Source: Vibrio sp. Isolate34 (GTDB lineage: Bacteria > Pseudomonadota > Gammaproteobacteria > Enterobacterales > Vibrionaceae). From it: a stretch of 64,000 nucleotides of DNA. Each line of letters starts with the position of its first letter. Position 1 is the first letter of the stretch. The notes beneath the pieces were generated by a model that saw only the letters and a program-made list of their open reading frames with translations, did no database searches and was not told the origin of the DNA. The DNA is taken from positions 1,631-65,630 of the forward strand of contig NZ_JAKEUO010000018.1 in the NCBI RefSeq assembly GCF_022397915.1. Reading direction: 5' to 3'. Shown here piece after piece: positions 16,771 to 25,609 of the stretch. The translations under genes and the position numbers were made by a program.

Positions 16771-16796
16771 AGCCTCCCATTATGGGGGGCTTTTTT
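16769..16796 (+). terminator. pyrBI attenuator
   Basis: The hairpin GCCTCCCA / TGGGGGGC (one T-G pair, three-base loop) is followed by six T. It sits directly after the leader-peptide stop and 33 bp before the pyrB ATG, so read-through is required for pyrBI expression. Confidence 0.8.
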
Positions 16797-16828
16797 ATGG
16801 CCAATACATTATTGTGGGGAAGAAGATC

Positions 16829-17758
16829 ATGGCGAATTCGCTCTATCAAAAGCACATCATCTCAATTCCAGAGCTTTCTCGTGAAGAGCTAGAATTAATT
16901 GTTCAAACGGCAGGTCAACTTAAAGCTGAACCAAACCCAGAACTCATCAAGAACAAAGTTGTTGCCAGCTGCTTCTTCGAACCTTCAACACGAACTCGTC
17001 TCTCTTTTGAAACTGCGATTCAACGCATCGGTGGTGATGTGATTGGTTTCGACAGTGGCGGTAATACTTCACTGGCGAAGAAAGGTGAAACGCTAGCAGA
17101 CTCAGTGCAGGTTATCTCTTCATACGTTGATGCTTACGTAATGCGCCACCCTCAAGAAGGTGCAGCACGCCTAGCTTCTGAATTCTCTAACGGCGTACCG
17201 GTTATTAATGCCGGTGACGGTGCAAACCAACACCCAACGCAAACGCTATTAGACCTGTTCTCTATCGCTGAAACACAAGGCCGCCTAGATAACCTTAACG
17301 TGGCATTCGTTGGTGACCTTAAGTACGGCCGTACAGTTCACTCTCTGACTCAAGCACTCGCGAAATTCGACAACATCTGTTTCTACTTTGTGGCGCCAGA
17401 AGCGTTGGCGATGCCTGACTACATTTGTGAAGAGCTTGATGAAGCGGGTATCAAGTATCAACTACTGACCGACATGGAAGATGTGATTCCTGAGTTGGAT
17501 GTTTTGTACATGACTCGAGTTCAAAAAGAGCGCTTTGATGAGTCGGAATACGCGCACATCAAATCAGCGTACATCCTAACGGCTGCACTTCTAGAAAACG
17601 CACGTGATAACCTGAAGGTTCTACACCCCCTTCCTCGCGTTGACGAAATTACTATCGATGTAGATAAAACACCTTACGCTTACTACTTCCAGCAAGCCGA
17701 GAACGGTGTTTACGCGCGTGAAGCATTACTAGCCCTTGTTCTTAACGAAACGCTGTAG
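16829..17758 (+). CDS. pyrB: Aspartate carbamoyltransferase catalytic subunit
   Basis: Joins carbamoyl phosphate and aspartate in the first committed step of UMP synthesis. I start at ATG 16829 (309 residues), which gives MANSLYQKHI like E. coli MANPLYQKHI and has a GGGGAAG ribosome-binding site; an upstream GTG at 16814 would add five residues. STRTRLSFE (about 53-61), MRHPQEGAAR, HPTQTLLD and HPLPRVDE are the carbamoyl-phosphate and aspartate sites. It precedes pyrI by 12 bp, with which it builds the allosteric dodecamer. Confidence 0.97.
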   Translation: MANSLYQKHIISIPELSREELELIVQTAGQLKAEPNPELIKNKVVASCFFEPSTRTRLSFETAIQRIGGDVIGFDSGGNTSLAKKGETLADSVQVISSYVDAYVMRHPQEGAARLASEFSNGVPVINAGDGANQHPTQTLLDLFSIAETQGRLDNLNVAFVGDLKYGRTVHSLTQALAKFDNICFYFVAPEALAMPDYICEELDEAGIKYQLLTDMEDVIPELDVLYMTRVQKERFDESEYAHIKSAYILTAALLENARDNLKVLHPLPRVDEITIDVDKTPYAYYFQQAENGVYAREALLALVLNETL

Positions 17759-17770
17759 AGGAGAGATATC

Positions 17771-18232
17771 ATGTCTAAAGAGACTCAATTAAAAGTTGAA
17801 GCAATCAGAAACGGTACTGTTATCGACCACATCCCAGCGAACATCGGGATCAAGGTGCTAAAACTGTTCGACATGCACAACTCTCACCAGCGTGTGACGA
17901 TTGGCCTAAATCTGCCTTCATCGGCACTAGGTGGCAAAGACCTGCTTAAGATTGAGAATGTGTTTATCACAGAAGAACAAGCGAGCAAGCTGGCGCTTTA
18001 CGCACCTCACGCGACAGTGAACCAAATCGAAGATTACGAAGTGGTTAAGAAGTTAGCCTTAGAACTTCCAGAGCAAATCAACGATGTGTTCGAGTGTCCA
18101 AACACTAACTGCATTACACATAACGAGCCTGTTGAAAGTAGCTTTAAGATCTTTGAAAAGAAAGAAGATATTCGATTGAAGTGTAAGTACTGCGAAAAAG
18201 TTTTCTCTCGCGAAATCGTGACAGAAAGATAA
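17771..18232 (+). CDS. pyrI: Aspartate carbamoyltransferase regulatory subunit
   Basis: A 153-residue PyrI, the CTP/ATP-binding subunit that also holds the catalytic trimers together through zinc. The nucleotide domain covers about residues 1-100. The zinc site is intact: a Cys pair CPNTNC near 109-114 and a second pair CKYC near 137-140. It has a strong ribosome-binding site (GAGGAGAG) and is cotranscribed with pyrB, ending at a terminator at 18271. Confidence 0.97.
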   Translation: MSKETQLKVEAIRNGTVIDHIPANIGIKVLKLFDMHNSHQRVTIGLNLPSSALGGKDLLKIENVFITEEQASKLALYAPHATVNQIEDYEVVKKLALELPEQINDVFECPNTNCITHNEPVESSFKIFEKKEDIRLKCKYCEKVFSREIVTER

Positions 18233-18270
18233 CGTCATACGGCAACCCGTTTGAACGCAAAAACTATCAA

Positions 18271-18297
18271 ATACCTCGCCTGTGCGGGGTATTTTGC
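18271..18297 (+). terminator. Terminator of pyrBI
   Basis: The stem atacctcgc / gcggggtat with a ctgt loop (one T-G pair) is followed by a short T-run, 38 bp past the pyrI stop. Confidence 0.65.
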
Positions 18298-18367
18298 GCT
18301 TTACCTAGCCTAAGTTTGAGGGCACACTGAAAAACGATTTTTATCTAATAACTGATGGAATAAACTA

Positions 18368-18757
18368 ATGACTAAAGTACTTCACACAGAATCTGCTCCA
18401 GCTGCAATCGGCCCATACGTACAAGGTGTTGACCTTGGCAACATGGTACTGACTTCTGGTCAAATCCCAGTAAACCCAGCAACTGGTGAAGTATCTGCGG
18501 ATATCGCAGTGCAAGCTCGCCAATCTCTAGACAACGTTCAAGCGGTTGTTGAAGCTTCAGGCCTGACTGTAAAAGACATCGTAAAACTAACGGTATTCGT
18601 TAAAGACCTAAACGACTTCGGCACAGTAAACGAAGTTTACGGCAAATTCTTCGATGAGCACGGCGTTGCAAACTACCCTGCACGTTCATGTGTTGAAGTA
18701 GCTCGTCTGCCAAAAGATGTAGGTATCGAGATCGAAGCTATTGCGGTTCGCAAATAG
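18368..18757 (+). CDS. ridA: Enamine/imine deaminase RidA
   Basis: A 129-residue YjgF/YER057c/UK114 protein. It hydrolyses the reactive enamines made by PLP enzymes such as threonine dehydratase. The trimer active-site Arg lies in the PARSCVEVARLP stretch (about 105-116), and the EIEAIAV C-terminus is typical. It follows pyrI, as in E. coli, but has its own upstream gap and terminator. Confidence 0.96.
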   Translation: MTKVLHTESAPAAIGPYVQGVDLGNMVLTSGQIPVNPATGEVSADIAVQARQSLDNVQAVVEASGLTVKDIVKLTVFVKDLNDFGTVNEVYGKFFDEHGVANYPARSCVEVARLPKDVGIEIEAIAVRK

Positions 18758-18812
18758 TCTTTCTGAATCTAAAATAAACGTCTGAGCATAAAGCTGAGCG
18801 TTTAGCTGATAC

Positions 18813-18843
18813 AAAAAAGGTTGCCCTATTGGCAACCTTTTTT
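18813..18843. terminator. Bidirectional terminator between ridA and plsC
   Basis: A perfect stem (aaaaaaggttgcc / ggcaacctttttt) with a ctatt loop has T-runs on both strands, between two convergent genes. Confidence 0.85.
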
Positions 18844-18864
18844 ATTGTTCGTCGTTTTGCTCAA

Positions 18865-19590
18865 TTACTTCTTGTTAAGCTCAACCACCTCTTTGTCTAG
18901 CTCTTCAAGTTTCGCAGCCATTTGCTCACGAGCTAAGTTAGCCAGTTCACGAACGTTAGACTTATCAAAACCTTCAGTGCTGATAGGTGGCAGCATCTCA
19001 ACAATCACATGACCATTGTTCCAACGGTTTAGCTTCACGCCACCAGTTGAGCTACACACGATAGGAATAATCGGCAAGCCAGCGCCAATTGCAGCGTGGA
19101 AAGCACCCGTTTTGAATGGCAACAAACCACGGCCACGAGAACGCGTCCCTTCAGGGAACATCCATACTGAAACGTCGCTCTCTTTTAGGCTAGTCACTAC
19201 CTGATCAATGGTACCCACCGCTTTACTGCGGTTAGCACGGTCAATAAGGATATTACCCGTCAGCCAGTAAAGCTGACCAAATAGTGGCATCCACACGAGG
19301 CTCTTCTTACCAACCGTCACAACTTTAGGCGTTACCGCTGATGAAATCGTGAATAGATCCCAGCTGTTCTGGTGGTTCGCCACATAAACATGTTGGCCAC
19401 GAGAATAAGCATCTTCTGGGATACGAAGTTCTAACTTCATGCCGAAAATTTTCGACATACGGCCGAAGTAACGGCCGAAGGTAAATACGTGTTTCGGATT
19501 ACGTGGGCTCAGTAAACAGTAACCACACCCAAATACAAACATAAGAATCGCAAATATCGCCACTGCGAAAATACGTAATATTGCTATCAT
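18865..19590 (-). CDS. plsC: 1-acyl-sn-glycerol-3-phosphate acyltransferase
   Basis: Adds the second acyl chain to lysophosphatidic acid to make phosphatidic acid. I start at ATG 19590 (241 residues) because of the GAGGAAC ribosome-binding site and the match to E. coli PlsC; an upstream frame start would add five residues. One N-terminal membrane segment is followed by the catalytic NHQNSWD (HxxxxD, about 72-78) and FPEGTRSRGRG (about 145-155). It is a single gene separated from murA by a terminator. Confidence 0.95.
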   Translation of the reverse strand: MIAILRIFAVAIFAILMFVFGCGYCLLSPRNPKHVFTFGRYFGRMSKIFGMKLELRIPEDAYSRGQHVYVANHQNSWDLFTISSAVTPKVVTVGKKSLVWMPLFGQLYWLTGNILIDRANRSKAVGTIDQVVTSLKESDVSVWMFPEGTRSRGRGLLPFKTGAFHAAIGAGLPIIPIVCSSTGGVKLNRWNNGHVIVEMLPPISTEGFDKSNVRELANLAREQMAAKLEELDKEVVELNKK

Positions 19591-19672
19591 TTTGTTCCTC
19601 ACCAACCACTAAGCGGATTAATCTATTCGCACAAACACTGGCAATAGATTCACTTGCGGTAAATACAACTAT

Positions 19673-19702
19673 AAAAAAGCCGAAACCAAGGTTCCGACTT
19701 TT
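19673..19702 (-). terminator. Terminator of the mla-ibaG-murA operon
   Basis: On the minus strand the stem AAAAGTCGGAACC / GGTTTCGGCTTTT has a two-to-four-base loop and ends in a T-run. It lies 41 bp past the murA stop. Confidence 0.75.
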
Positions 19703-19742
19703 GTGTTTTCATCTTACTGATTCATGAACTCACTAACCTAAG

Positions 19743-21008
19743 TTAGCTAGACTCACGAAATCGTGTAATGTTTGCGCCTAGGGCTGACAGTTTATCTTCA
19801 ATCTTATCGTAGCCACGATCGATGTGATAAATACGGTCAACGATGGTTTCACCTTGAGCGATACAGCCTGCAATAACAAGGCTCGCAGATGCACGAAGAT
19901 CCGTTGCCATTACTTGAGCGCCGCTCAGTTTTTCCGTTTCACCACAGATAGCCGTGTTGCCTTCGATTTCCGCTTTTGCACCCATTCGCTGTAATTCAGG
20001 AATGTGCATGAAGCGGTTTTCAAAGATAGTCTCAGTGATAACACCACTGCCCTTCGCCATCATGTTAAGCAGAGTAAACTGAGCTTGCATATCGGTTGGG
20101 AAACCAGGGTGAGGTGCTGTTACGATTTTCACCGCTTTCAGCTCACGACCGGTCATATCAAGGCTGATCCAGTCTTCGCCCGTTTCAACCTTCGCACCCG
20201 CTTCTTCAAGCTTCGCTAATGCAGCTTCAAGAAGATGAGCGTTAGTGTTACGACAAACAACTTTACCGCCAGATACTGCTGCTGCAACAAGGAACGTACC
20301 CGTTTCAATACGGTCTGCAACCACAGAGTGTTGACCACCACCAAGGCGTTCAACACCTTCGATAGTAATCGTGTCTGTACCTGCGCCAGAGATCTTAGCA
20401 CCCAGCTTGTTTAGGAAGTCCGCGGTATCAACAATCTCAGGCTCACGCGCAGAGTTGTCTAATACTGTTTTACCTTCTGCGAGTGTTGCAGCACACATGA
20501 TAGTGATCGTAGCGCCTACGCTTACTTTATCCATCACGATGTGCGCGCCTTTCAAACGGCCATCAACACTTGCTTTCACATAACCATCTTCCAATGTAAT
20601 GGTTGCACCTAGTTGCTCTAGGCCATGGATATGAAGATCAACTGGACGAGCACCAATCGCACAACCACCAGGAAGTGACACTTGGCCTTCACCAAAACGA
20701 GCAACGAGAGGACCCAAAGCCCAGATAGAAGCACGCATTGTTTTTACTAAATCGTAAGGCGCACAAAATTCATTAATTTCGCTGCCATCAACGTGGACGC
20801 TACCGTTACGTGATACTTTCGCGCCTAAACGCTTTAGCAGTTCCATCGTAGTATCGATGTCACGTAGATGAGGAACGTTACTTACTTCCACTGGCTCTTC
20901 AGCAAGAATTGAAGCAAATAGGATTGGTAGCGCAGCGTTCTTTGCGCCAGAGATCGTCACTTCACCGCTTAACGGCTTGTCTGATCCAATAACTCGAAAC
21001 TTTTCCAT
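19743..21008 (-). CDS. murA: UDP-N-acetylglucosamine 1-carboxyvinyltransferase MurA
   Basis: Transfers enolpyruvate from PEP to UDP-GlcNAc, the first committed step of peptidoglycan synthesis. It is 421 residues when started at the second of two adjacent ATGs, the better spaced from AAGG and matching E. coli MEKF. Catalytic Cys116 sits in LPGGCAIGARPVD, so the fosfomycin target residue is Cys and not Asp. It is the last gene of the minus-strand mlaFEDCB-ibaG-murA cluster, the same order as in E. coli. Confidence 0.97.
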   Translation of the reverse strand: MEKFRVIGSDKPLSGEVTISGAKNAALPILFASILAEEPVEVSNVPHLRDIDTTMELLKRLGAKVSRNGSVHVDGSEINEFCAPYDLVKTMRASIWALGPLVARFGEGQVSLPGGCAIGARPVDLHIHGLEQLGATITLEDGYVKASVDGRLKGAHIVMDKVSVGATITIMCAATLAEGKTVLDNSAREPEIVDTADFLNKLGAKISGAGTDTITIEGVERLGGGQHSVVADRIETGTFLVAAAVSGGKVVCRNTNAHLLEAALAKLEEAGAKVETGEDWISLDMTGRELKAVKIVTAPHPGFPTDMQAQFTLLNMMAKGSGVITETIFENRFMHIPELQRMGAKAEIEGNTAICGETEKLSGAQVMATDLRASASLVIAGCIAQGETIVDRIYHIDRGYDKIEDKLSALGANITRFRESS

Positions 21009-21016
21009 CATAAACC

Positions 21017-21271
21017 TTAAAGTGACATCAGTTTCTTATCACGTTCCCACTCTTCCGGCGTAAATGCCTTGATAGAAAGAGCATGGATGTCATTGCGTTG
21101 AATGTATTCCATTAGTGGGCCGTAGATTAGTTGCTGCTTCTTAACTCGATTCATGCCGTCAAAACATGGATCAACCGCAACAACTTCGTAATGACTGCCT
21201 TCACCCTTCACGATAATTTCTTGAAGGTTCAGTGCCTCTGCTAATAATTCTTGTACTTTTGTGCTGTCCAC
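21017..21271 (-). CDS. ibaG: BolA-family protein IbaG
   Basis: An 84-residue BolA-like protein (E. coli IbaG/YrbA). Members bind [2Fe-2S] clusters together with monothiol glutaredoxins. The invariant C-terminal His is visible in the NDIHALSIKAFTPEEW stretch (about 60-75), and the family FxGxxRVxxxxLIYxxL-like segment precedes it. It lies 5 bp upstream of the murA start, so translation is probably coupled. Confidence 0.92.
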   Translation of the reverse strand: MDSTKVQELLAEALNLQEIIVKGEGSHYEVVAVDPCFDGMNRVKKQQLIYGPLMEYIQRNDIHALSIKAFTPEEWERDKKLMSL

Positions 21272-21284
21272 AAATAGCTCCTGC

Positions 21285-21593
21285 CTAATTTTTTATGTGT
21301 TCTGCCATCATTGGCTGGATATTGCTCAATTGGAACAACGTTCGTAATTGTTCTGGCACGAAACTGAGCATTATATGACAGTTTTGATTTTTTGCATGCT
21401 CTAATAAGTGAATTAGCATCACCATTCCTGCTGAATCGACTCGATTTATATGGCTAAGGTCAATTTTAACGCTCGATTCCGTTGTTTGCCACTTTTCCAA
21501 TATACGCCAGATTGCAGGAACACTGTCTCGGTCGATATCTCCGAGAAGCTGATACTCTTTAGAGCTTAGCGCTTGCCATTGAGATTGGCTCAT
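21285..21593 (-). CDS. mlaB: STAS-domain protein MlaB
   Basis: A 102-residue STAS protein that binds the ATPase MlaF and stabilises the MlaFEDB complex in the cytoplasm. The IDLSHINRVDSAGMVMLIHL stretch (about 44-63) is the STAS core, with the conserved DSAG loop. Its ATG shares one base with the mlaC stop, showing tight coupling. Confidence 0.93.
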   Translation of the reverse strand: MSQSQWQALSSKEYQLLGDIDRDSVPAIWRILEKWQTTESSVKIDLSHINRVDSAGMVMLIHLLEHAKNQNCHIMLSFVPEQLRTLFQLSNIQPMMAEHIKN

Positions 21594-22270
21594 TATTTAT
21601 TACTCTCAAAGCGAATCGGCTGTGCAGCCAGTTTCTCTAGCTCGTCAGCAACCGCTAAGATACCGTCTTGACGAATCTTAGTATTCCACTCTGATTGCTT
21701 ACTCGACAGCAGGCTGATCCCCTCCGCAACCATATCAAATGCTTTCCACTCGCCCGACTTTTTGTCTTTGCGAAGCTTAAATTCAAGTTTGATGTTAGGT
21801 CGCGGTGAATCGATGATATCGACCTTGATGCTGGTAATACGACTGTCCGCTTTGATTTTTGGTTCAGGACCAAATTCAATTGTCTGATCAGTATATTGAG
21901 TCAGAACTTGAGCATAGGAAGAAACCAAGTATTTACGGAATGAGTCGATAAATACACGCACGTCTTTTCTATCTGCGCCTTTCAAGTTTGGTCCAAGTAA
22001 CTTAAGTGCTGCATATTGCGCATTCACATAAGGCATCAACTCTTCTTCCACGATGACCTTCAATAATTCTGGGTCTTGGTGGATGTTGTCTTGTTCACTC
22101 TTTAAACGATCAAATGCAACTTCTGCTACTTGAGTCATCATCTGGTATGGCTGAGTACGATCAATCGACTCTGCAGCAAAAGCTTGAGCCGACATCAGAA
22201 AAGCGACGGCTGTCAGAAAGCATATCTTCAACAAGTTACTAGTCTTCAATAAGTTATTCGTCTTTAACAT
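21593..22270 (-). CDS. mlaC: Periplasmic phospholipid-binding protein MlaC
   Basis: Carries phospholipids across the periplasm between the outer-membrane MlaA-porin complex and inner-membrane MlaFEDB. I start at ATG 22270 (225 residues), preceded by AAGGAG; a longer frame reaching 22330 overlaps mlaD and has no support. The signal peptide ends near MSAQAFA-AES. Its first residues contain a small duplication (NNLLKTSNLLK). The body matches the MlaC/Ttg2D family. Confidence 0.94.
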   Translation of the reverse strand: MLKTNNLLKTSNLLKICFLTAVAFLMSAQAFAAESIDRTQPYQMMTQVAEVAFDRLKSEQDNIHQDPELLKVIVEEELMPYVNAQYAALKLLGPNLKGADRKDVRVFIDSFRKYLVSSYAQVLTQYTDQTIEFGPEPKIKADSRITSIKVDIIDSPRPNIKLEFKLRKDKKSGEWKAFDMVAEGISLLSSKQSEWNTKIRQDGILAVADELEKLAAQPIRFESNK

Positions 22271-22274
22271 CTGC

Positions 22275-22766
22275 CTACTCCTTAGCTTCGCTATCATCAG
22301 AACCACCAACGCTATACAGCACTTGGCCAATCAAATCTTCTAGTACCAATGCTGACTTGGTGTCTTCAATCGAGTCACCATCAACCAACATCTCTTCATC
22401 ATCAAAAATGAAACCCGGTACTAAGCTGATGTACTGCTCACCGATTAAGCCAGACGTTAAGATTTGAGCACTAGAGGTATCTGGAAATTGTGAGTACTTC
22501 GAATCAATAGACAATTGAACCACTGGCAGGTAGCTCTCAGTATCAAGTTCAATGCTTTGAACTCGACCAACAACCACGCCACCCACTTTCACAGGAGAAC
22601 GAACCTTTAGGCTACCAATGTTGTCGAACGTCGCTTTTAAGTTGTAAGTATGGTTCGAACCTATACCTTTTACGTCAGCGACTTGAAAGATCATGATTAA
22701 GATTGCGCAAATTCCGGCAATAACAAAGGTGCCGACCCATAATTCTAATTTTCGAGTTTGTTGCAT
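22275..22766 (-). CDS. mlaD: MCE-domain protein MlaD
   Basis: A 163-residue inner-membrane protein with one N-terminal helix (about residues 7-29) and an MCE domain (about 38-118). It forms a hexameric ring on MlaFE that receives or delivers lipid. VRSPVKVGGVVVGRV is the conserved MCE stretch and LTSGLIGEQYISL the other. A few bases separate it from mlaC and mlaE. Confidence 0.95.
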   Translation of the reverse strand: MQQTRKLELWVGTFVIAGICAILIMIFQVADVKGIGSNHTYNLKATFDNIGSLKVRSPVKVGGVVVGRVQSIELDTESYLPVVQLSIDSKYSQFPDTSSAQILTSGLIGEQYISLVPGFIFDDEEMLVDGDSIEDTKSALVLEDLIGQVLYSVGGSDDSEAKE

Positions 22767-22768
22767 GA

Positions 22769-23548
22769 TTAATTCCCAAACATCAATGCGGTAAGAACAA
22801 AATCTAGCCCTAATACCGCTAGAGAAGAGTGCACTACTGTGCGTGTGGTTGCCTGACTGATACCTTCAGAGGTTGGTACCGCATCATAACCATTGAAAAG
22901 TGCGATCCAAGTGACGGTGATAGCGAAGACCATACACTTGATCATGCTGTTACCAATATCTCGGCCCAGCTCAACAGAAGACTGCATCGCAGACCAGAAG
23001 CTACCGTGGTCAATGCCTTTCCAATCAACACCCACTAACTGACCGCCCCAAATACCTACCGCCATAAAGATCATAGCAAGCAATGGCATTGAGATAAGCC
23101 CGGCCCAAAGTCGTGGTGCAATAATGCGTTTTAGAGGATCAACGGCCATCATCTCAAGGCTTGAGATCTGCTCCGTTGCCTTCATTAAGCCAATCTCAGC
23201 CGTTAACGCCGAACCAGCGCGACCTGCAAACAGCAGCGCTGTCACTACAGGGCCGAGCTCTCGTAATAGAGAAAGAGCGACCATTTGACCAAGGTTGCCC
23301 TCAGCACCGTAATCAATGAGTACGACATAGCCTTGCAGGCTAAGTACCATGCCAATGAACAGACCCGAAACTAAAATAATAGCTAATGACTGAACGCCAA
23401 CGCTATAAAGTTGTTTTACTAATAAAGGGAAGTTTTTTAGTCTCGGGATGCCAAACAAAGCCCCGAATAACATCAGGCTTGCTCGACCAAATGACTCACA
23501 AATCGCAAGTGTGCGTCTGCCGACACCCGCAATAGTTTTAGCAATCAT
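22769..23548 (-). CDS. mlaE: Lipid-transport permease MlaE
   Basis: A 259-residue permease of the MlaE family, the membrane core of the MlaFEDB phospholipid transporter. About five hydrophobic helices are seen. The ELGPVVTALLFAGRAGSALTAE stretch (about 93-114) and the following EQISSLEMMAVDP, the coupling region that meets MlaF, are diagnostic. It begins two bases after mlaF ends. Confidence 0.96.
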   Translation of the reverse strand: MIAKTIAGVGRRTLAICESFGRASLMLFGALFGIPRLKNFPLLVKQLYSVGVQSLAIILVSGLFIGMVLSLQGYVVLIDYGAEGNLGQMVALSLLRELGPVVTALLFAGRAGSALTAEIGLMKATEQISSLEMMAVDPLKRIIAPRLWAGLISMPLLAMIFMAVGIWGGQLVGVDWKGIDHGSFWSAMQSSVELGRDIGNSMIKCMVFAITVTWIALFNGYDAVPTSEGISQATTRTVVHSSLAVLGLDFVLTALMFGN

Positions 23549-23549
23549 A

Positions 23550-24344
23550 TTAAAACAAATCCTTTTCTAGACTTTGTGCGGGGAATCTAAACGGCACCGG
23601 GCCATCAGCTTCACCTTGCAAGAATTGCTGCACTCTCGGGTCGTCATTGTTGTACAACTCTTCAGGCGTTCCCGCAGCAATGATTTTGCTATCGGCCATG
23701 AGATAAACCCAATCCGCAATACTCATTACTTCTGGAACATCGTGAGAAACGACAATCGAGGTTAAGCCCAACGCTTGATTGAGGTTACGGATAAGCTCAA
23801 CCAAGACACCCATGGTGATTGGGTCTTGGCCAACAAACGGTTCATCGTACATGATGAGCTCTGGATCTAAGGCAATCGCACGTGCCAACGCCGCTCGTCT
23901 CGCCATACCGCCAGACAATTCACTTGGCATTAACTGTGCTGCCCCTCGTAACCCTACCGCCTCAAGCTTAAGTAATACGATGGTACGAATGAATTTTTCA
24001 TTCAGTTCAGTGTGCTCTCGCAGAGGAAACGCCACATTATCAAACACATTGAGATCCGTAAAAAGTGCACCCGACTGGAAAAGCATGCTCATTTTTTTAC
24101 GTGCTTGATACAGCTTTCGACGTGATAATGCAGGGATATTGTCACCATCAAACCAGACTTCGCCTTCATCTGGCGGCAATTGACCACCAATCAAACGCAG
24201 CAAGGTCGTTTTACCAATCCCTGACGGCCCCATGATTGCGGTTATCTTGCCTTGAGGTACCTCTAAACTTATATCATCAAAGATAACGCGATCACCGCGT
24301 GAAAAGCTGAGGTTCTTAACTTTCACAAGCTCAGTGTTCAACAT
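23550..24344 (-). CDS. mlaF: Phospholipid ABC transporter ATPase MlaF
   Basis: A 264-residue ATPase that powers MlaFEDB. Walker A GPSGIGKT is at 39-46, signature LSGGMARR and Walker B LIMYDEPFVGQDP follow, with a SHDVPE switch His. It is the first gene of the minus-strand cluster. The 265-bp gap to yrbG on the other strand must hold divergent promoters; I could not assign clean boxes there. Confidence 0.96.
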   Translation of the reverse strand: MLNTELVKVKNLSFSRGDRVIFDDISLEVPQGKITAIMGPSGIGKTTLLRLIGGQLPPDEGEVWFDGDNIPALSRRKLYQARKKMSMLFQSGALFTDLNVFDNVAFPLREHTELNEKFIRTIVLLKLEAVGLRGAAQLMPSELSGGMARRAALARAIALDPELIMYDEPFVGQDPITMGVLVELIRNLNQALGLTSIVVSHDVPEVMSIADWVYLMADSKIIAAGTPEELYNNDDPRVQQFLQGEADGPVPFRFPAQSLEKDLF

Positions 24345-24609
24345 ATTTTTGTTGTTTCCTTGCTTTAAAAAACGCCATTTATAGCTGCAATAATAATGAG
24401 TCTACTTTAGAATTAAAAGCACTGTTCGATTAATTCATATTAAACAGAAAAGTATGGCAGGGATTTGAAAGCATTGAGAAATTATCCATTCGATTCTATT
24501 TCTTTACTACTAACTGGTAATTAATTTGTCGAGTGACTTCCCTTTTAACTAGCAACAAGTCAAAATTAGCGGTTAATTCTCCGTTTTTTATTAATTTTTA
24601 GGAATCATC

Positions 24610-25575
24610 ATGCTTGAAGCGATTGCGTTTCTTATTATCGGTCTAGGTTTTTTGGTGTGGAGTGCAGATAAGCTGGTTTACGGTGCCGCAGCTCTCGCTC
24701 GAAACTTCGGTATTTCACCACTAGTTATCGGTATGACGATCTTAGCAATGGGGTCTTCGGCTCCTGAAATGATGGTTTCTGCAACTGCAGCCCTTGATGG
24801 CAAAACAGATACTGCCGTTGGTAACGTTTTAGGTTCAAACATCGCCAACATCGCTCTGATTTTAGGTATTACAGCGCTGATTAAGCCATTATCTATTAGC
24901 TCAGGCGTGATTCGTCGTGAACTCCCATTAATGATCGGTGTCACTCTACTAGCGGGCGCCCTATTGTGGGACAACCACCTAGGCTTCTATGAAGGCGTGT
25001 TGTTGTTTGTTCTTTTTGCCGCGTTTTTGTTTGCTATGCTGCAAATCAGCCGCAGCGAGAAAAAGAACGGCGATGCTTTCCTTGATGAGCAAGAATCAGA
25101 GATCCCAGAAGGCGTAAGTAACCCTAAGGCTGCAATGTGGGTCGTGATTGGTCTGATCGTCCTACCTTTAGCTGCTGATATGCTGGTAGATAATGCGGTA
25201 ATCATCGCGAAATTCTTCGGCATGAGTGACCTTGTGATTGGTTTAACCATCATTGCTGTTGGTACTAGCCTTCCGGAACTTGCAGCATCACTGGCTGGTG
25301 TAATGAAAGGTGAAGACGATATGGCCGTGGGTAATATCATCGGTTCAAACGTATTCAACATCCTTGCTGTTATGGGTATCCCGGGCATCTTGAATCCTTC
25401 AATCTTGAGCGAGTTTGCGATGGGCCGTGACTTCTGGGTAATGCTAGGTGTCTCACTACTGCTTGTTGTGATGGCACTAGGAAAATCTCGTAGCGTGAAT
25501 CGTATTGAAGGCGGCGTGTTAATCGTAACGTTCGTGGCCTACCAAAGTTACCTACTAATGAACATGTCGGCTTAA
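24610..25575 (+). CDS. yrbG: Na+/Ca2+ exchanger family protein YrbG
   Basis: A 321-residue inner-membrane antiporter of the CaCA family, about ten helices. The two inverted alpha repeats are plain: SSAPEMMVSATAA with GNVLGSNIANIALILG (about 49-93), and TSLPELAASLAG with GNIIGSNVFNILAVMG (about 218-262). The acidic residues in those repeats bind the cation in characterised homologues. The transported ion here is not proven. It begins the plus-strand yrbG-kdsDC-lptCAB-rpoN cluster conserved in E. coli. Confidence 0.93.
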   Translation: MLEAIAFLIIGLGFLVWSADKLVYGAAALARNFGISPLVIGMTILAMGSSAPEMMVSATAALDGKTDTAVGNVLGSNIANIALILGITALIKPLSISSGVIRRELPLMIGVTLLAGALLWDNHLGFYEGVLLFVLFAAFLFAMLQISRSEKKNGDAFLDEQESEIPEGVSNPKAAMWVVIGLIVLPLAADMLVDNAVIIAKFFGMSDLVIGLTIIAVGTSLPELAASLAGVMKGEDDMAVGNIIGSNVFNILAVMGIPGILNPSILSEFAMGRDFWVMLGVSLLLVVMALGKSRSVNRIEGGVLIVTFVAYQSYLLMNMSA

Positions 25576-25609
25576 TTGTTGATTTAACTTCCCGTACTTG
25601 GAGTATTTG

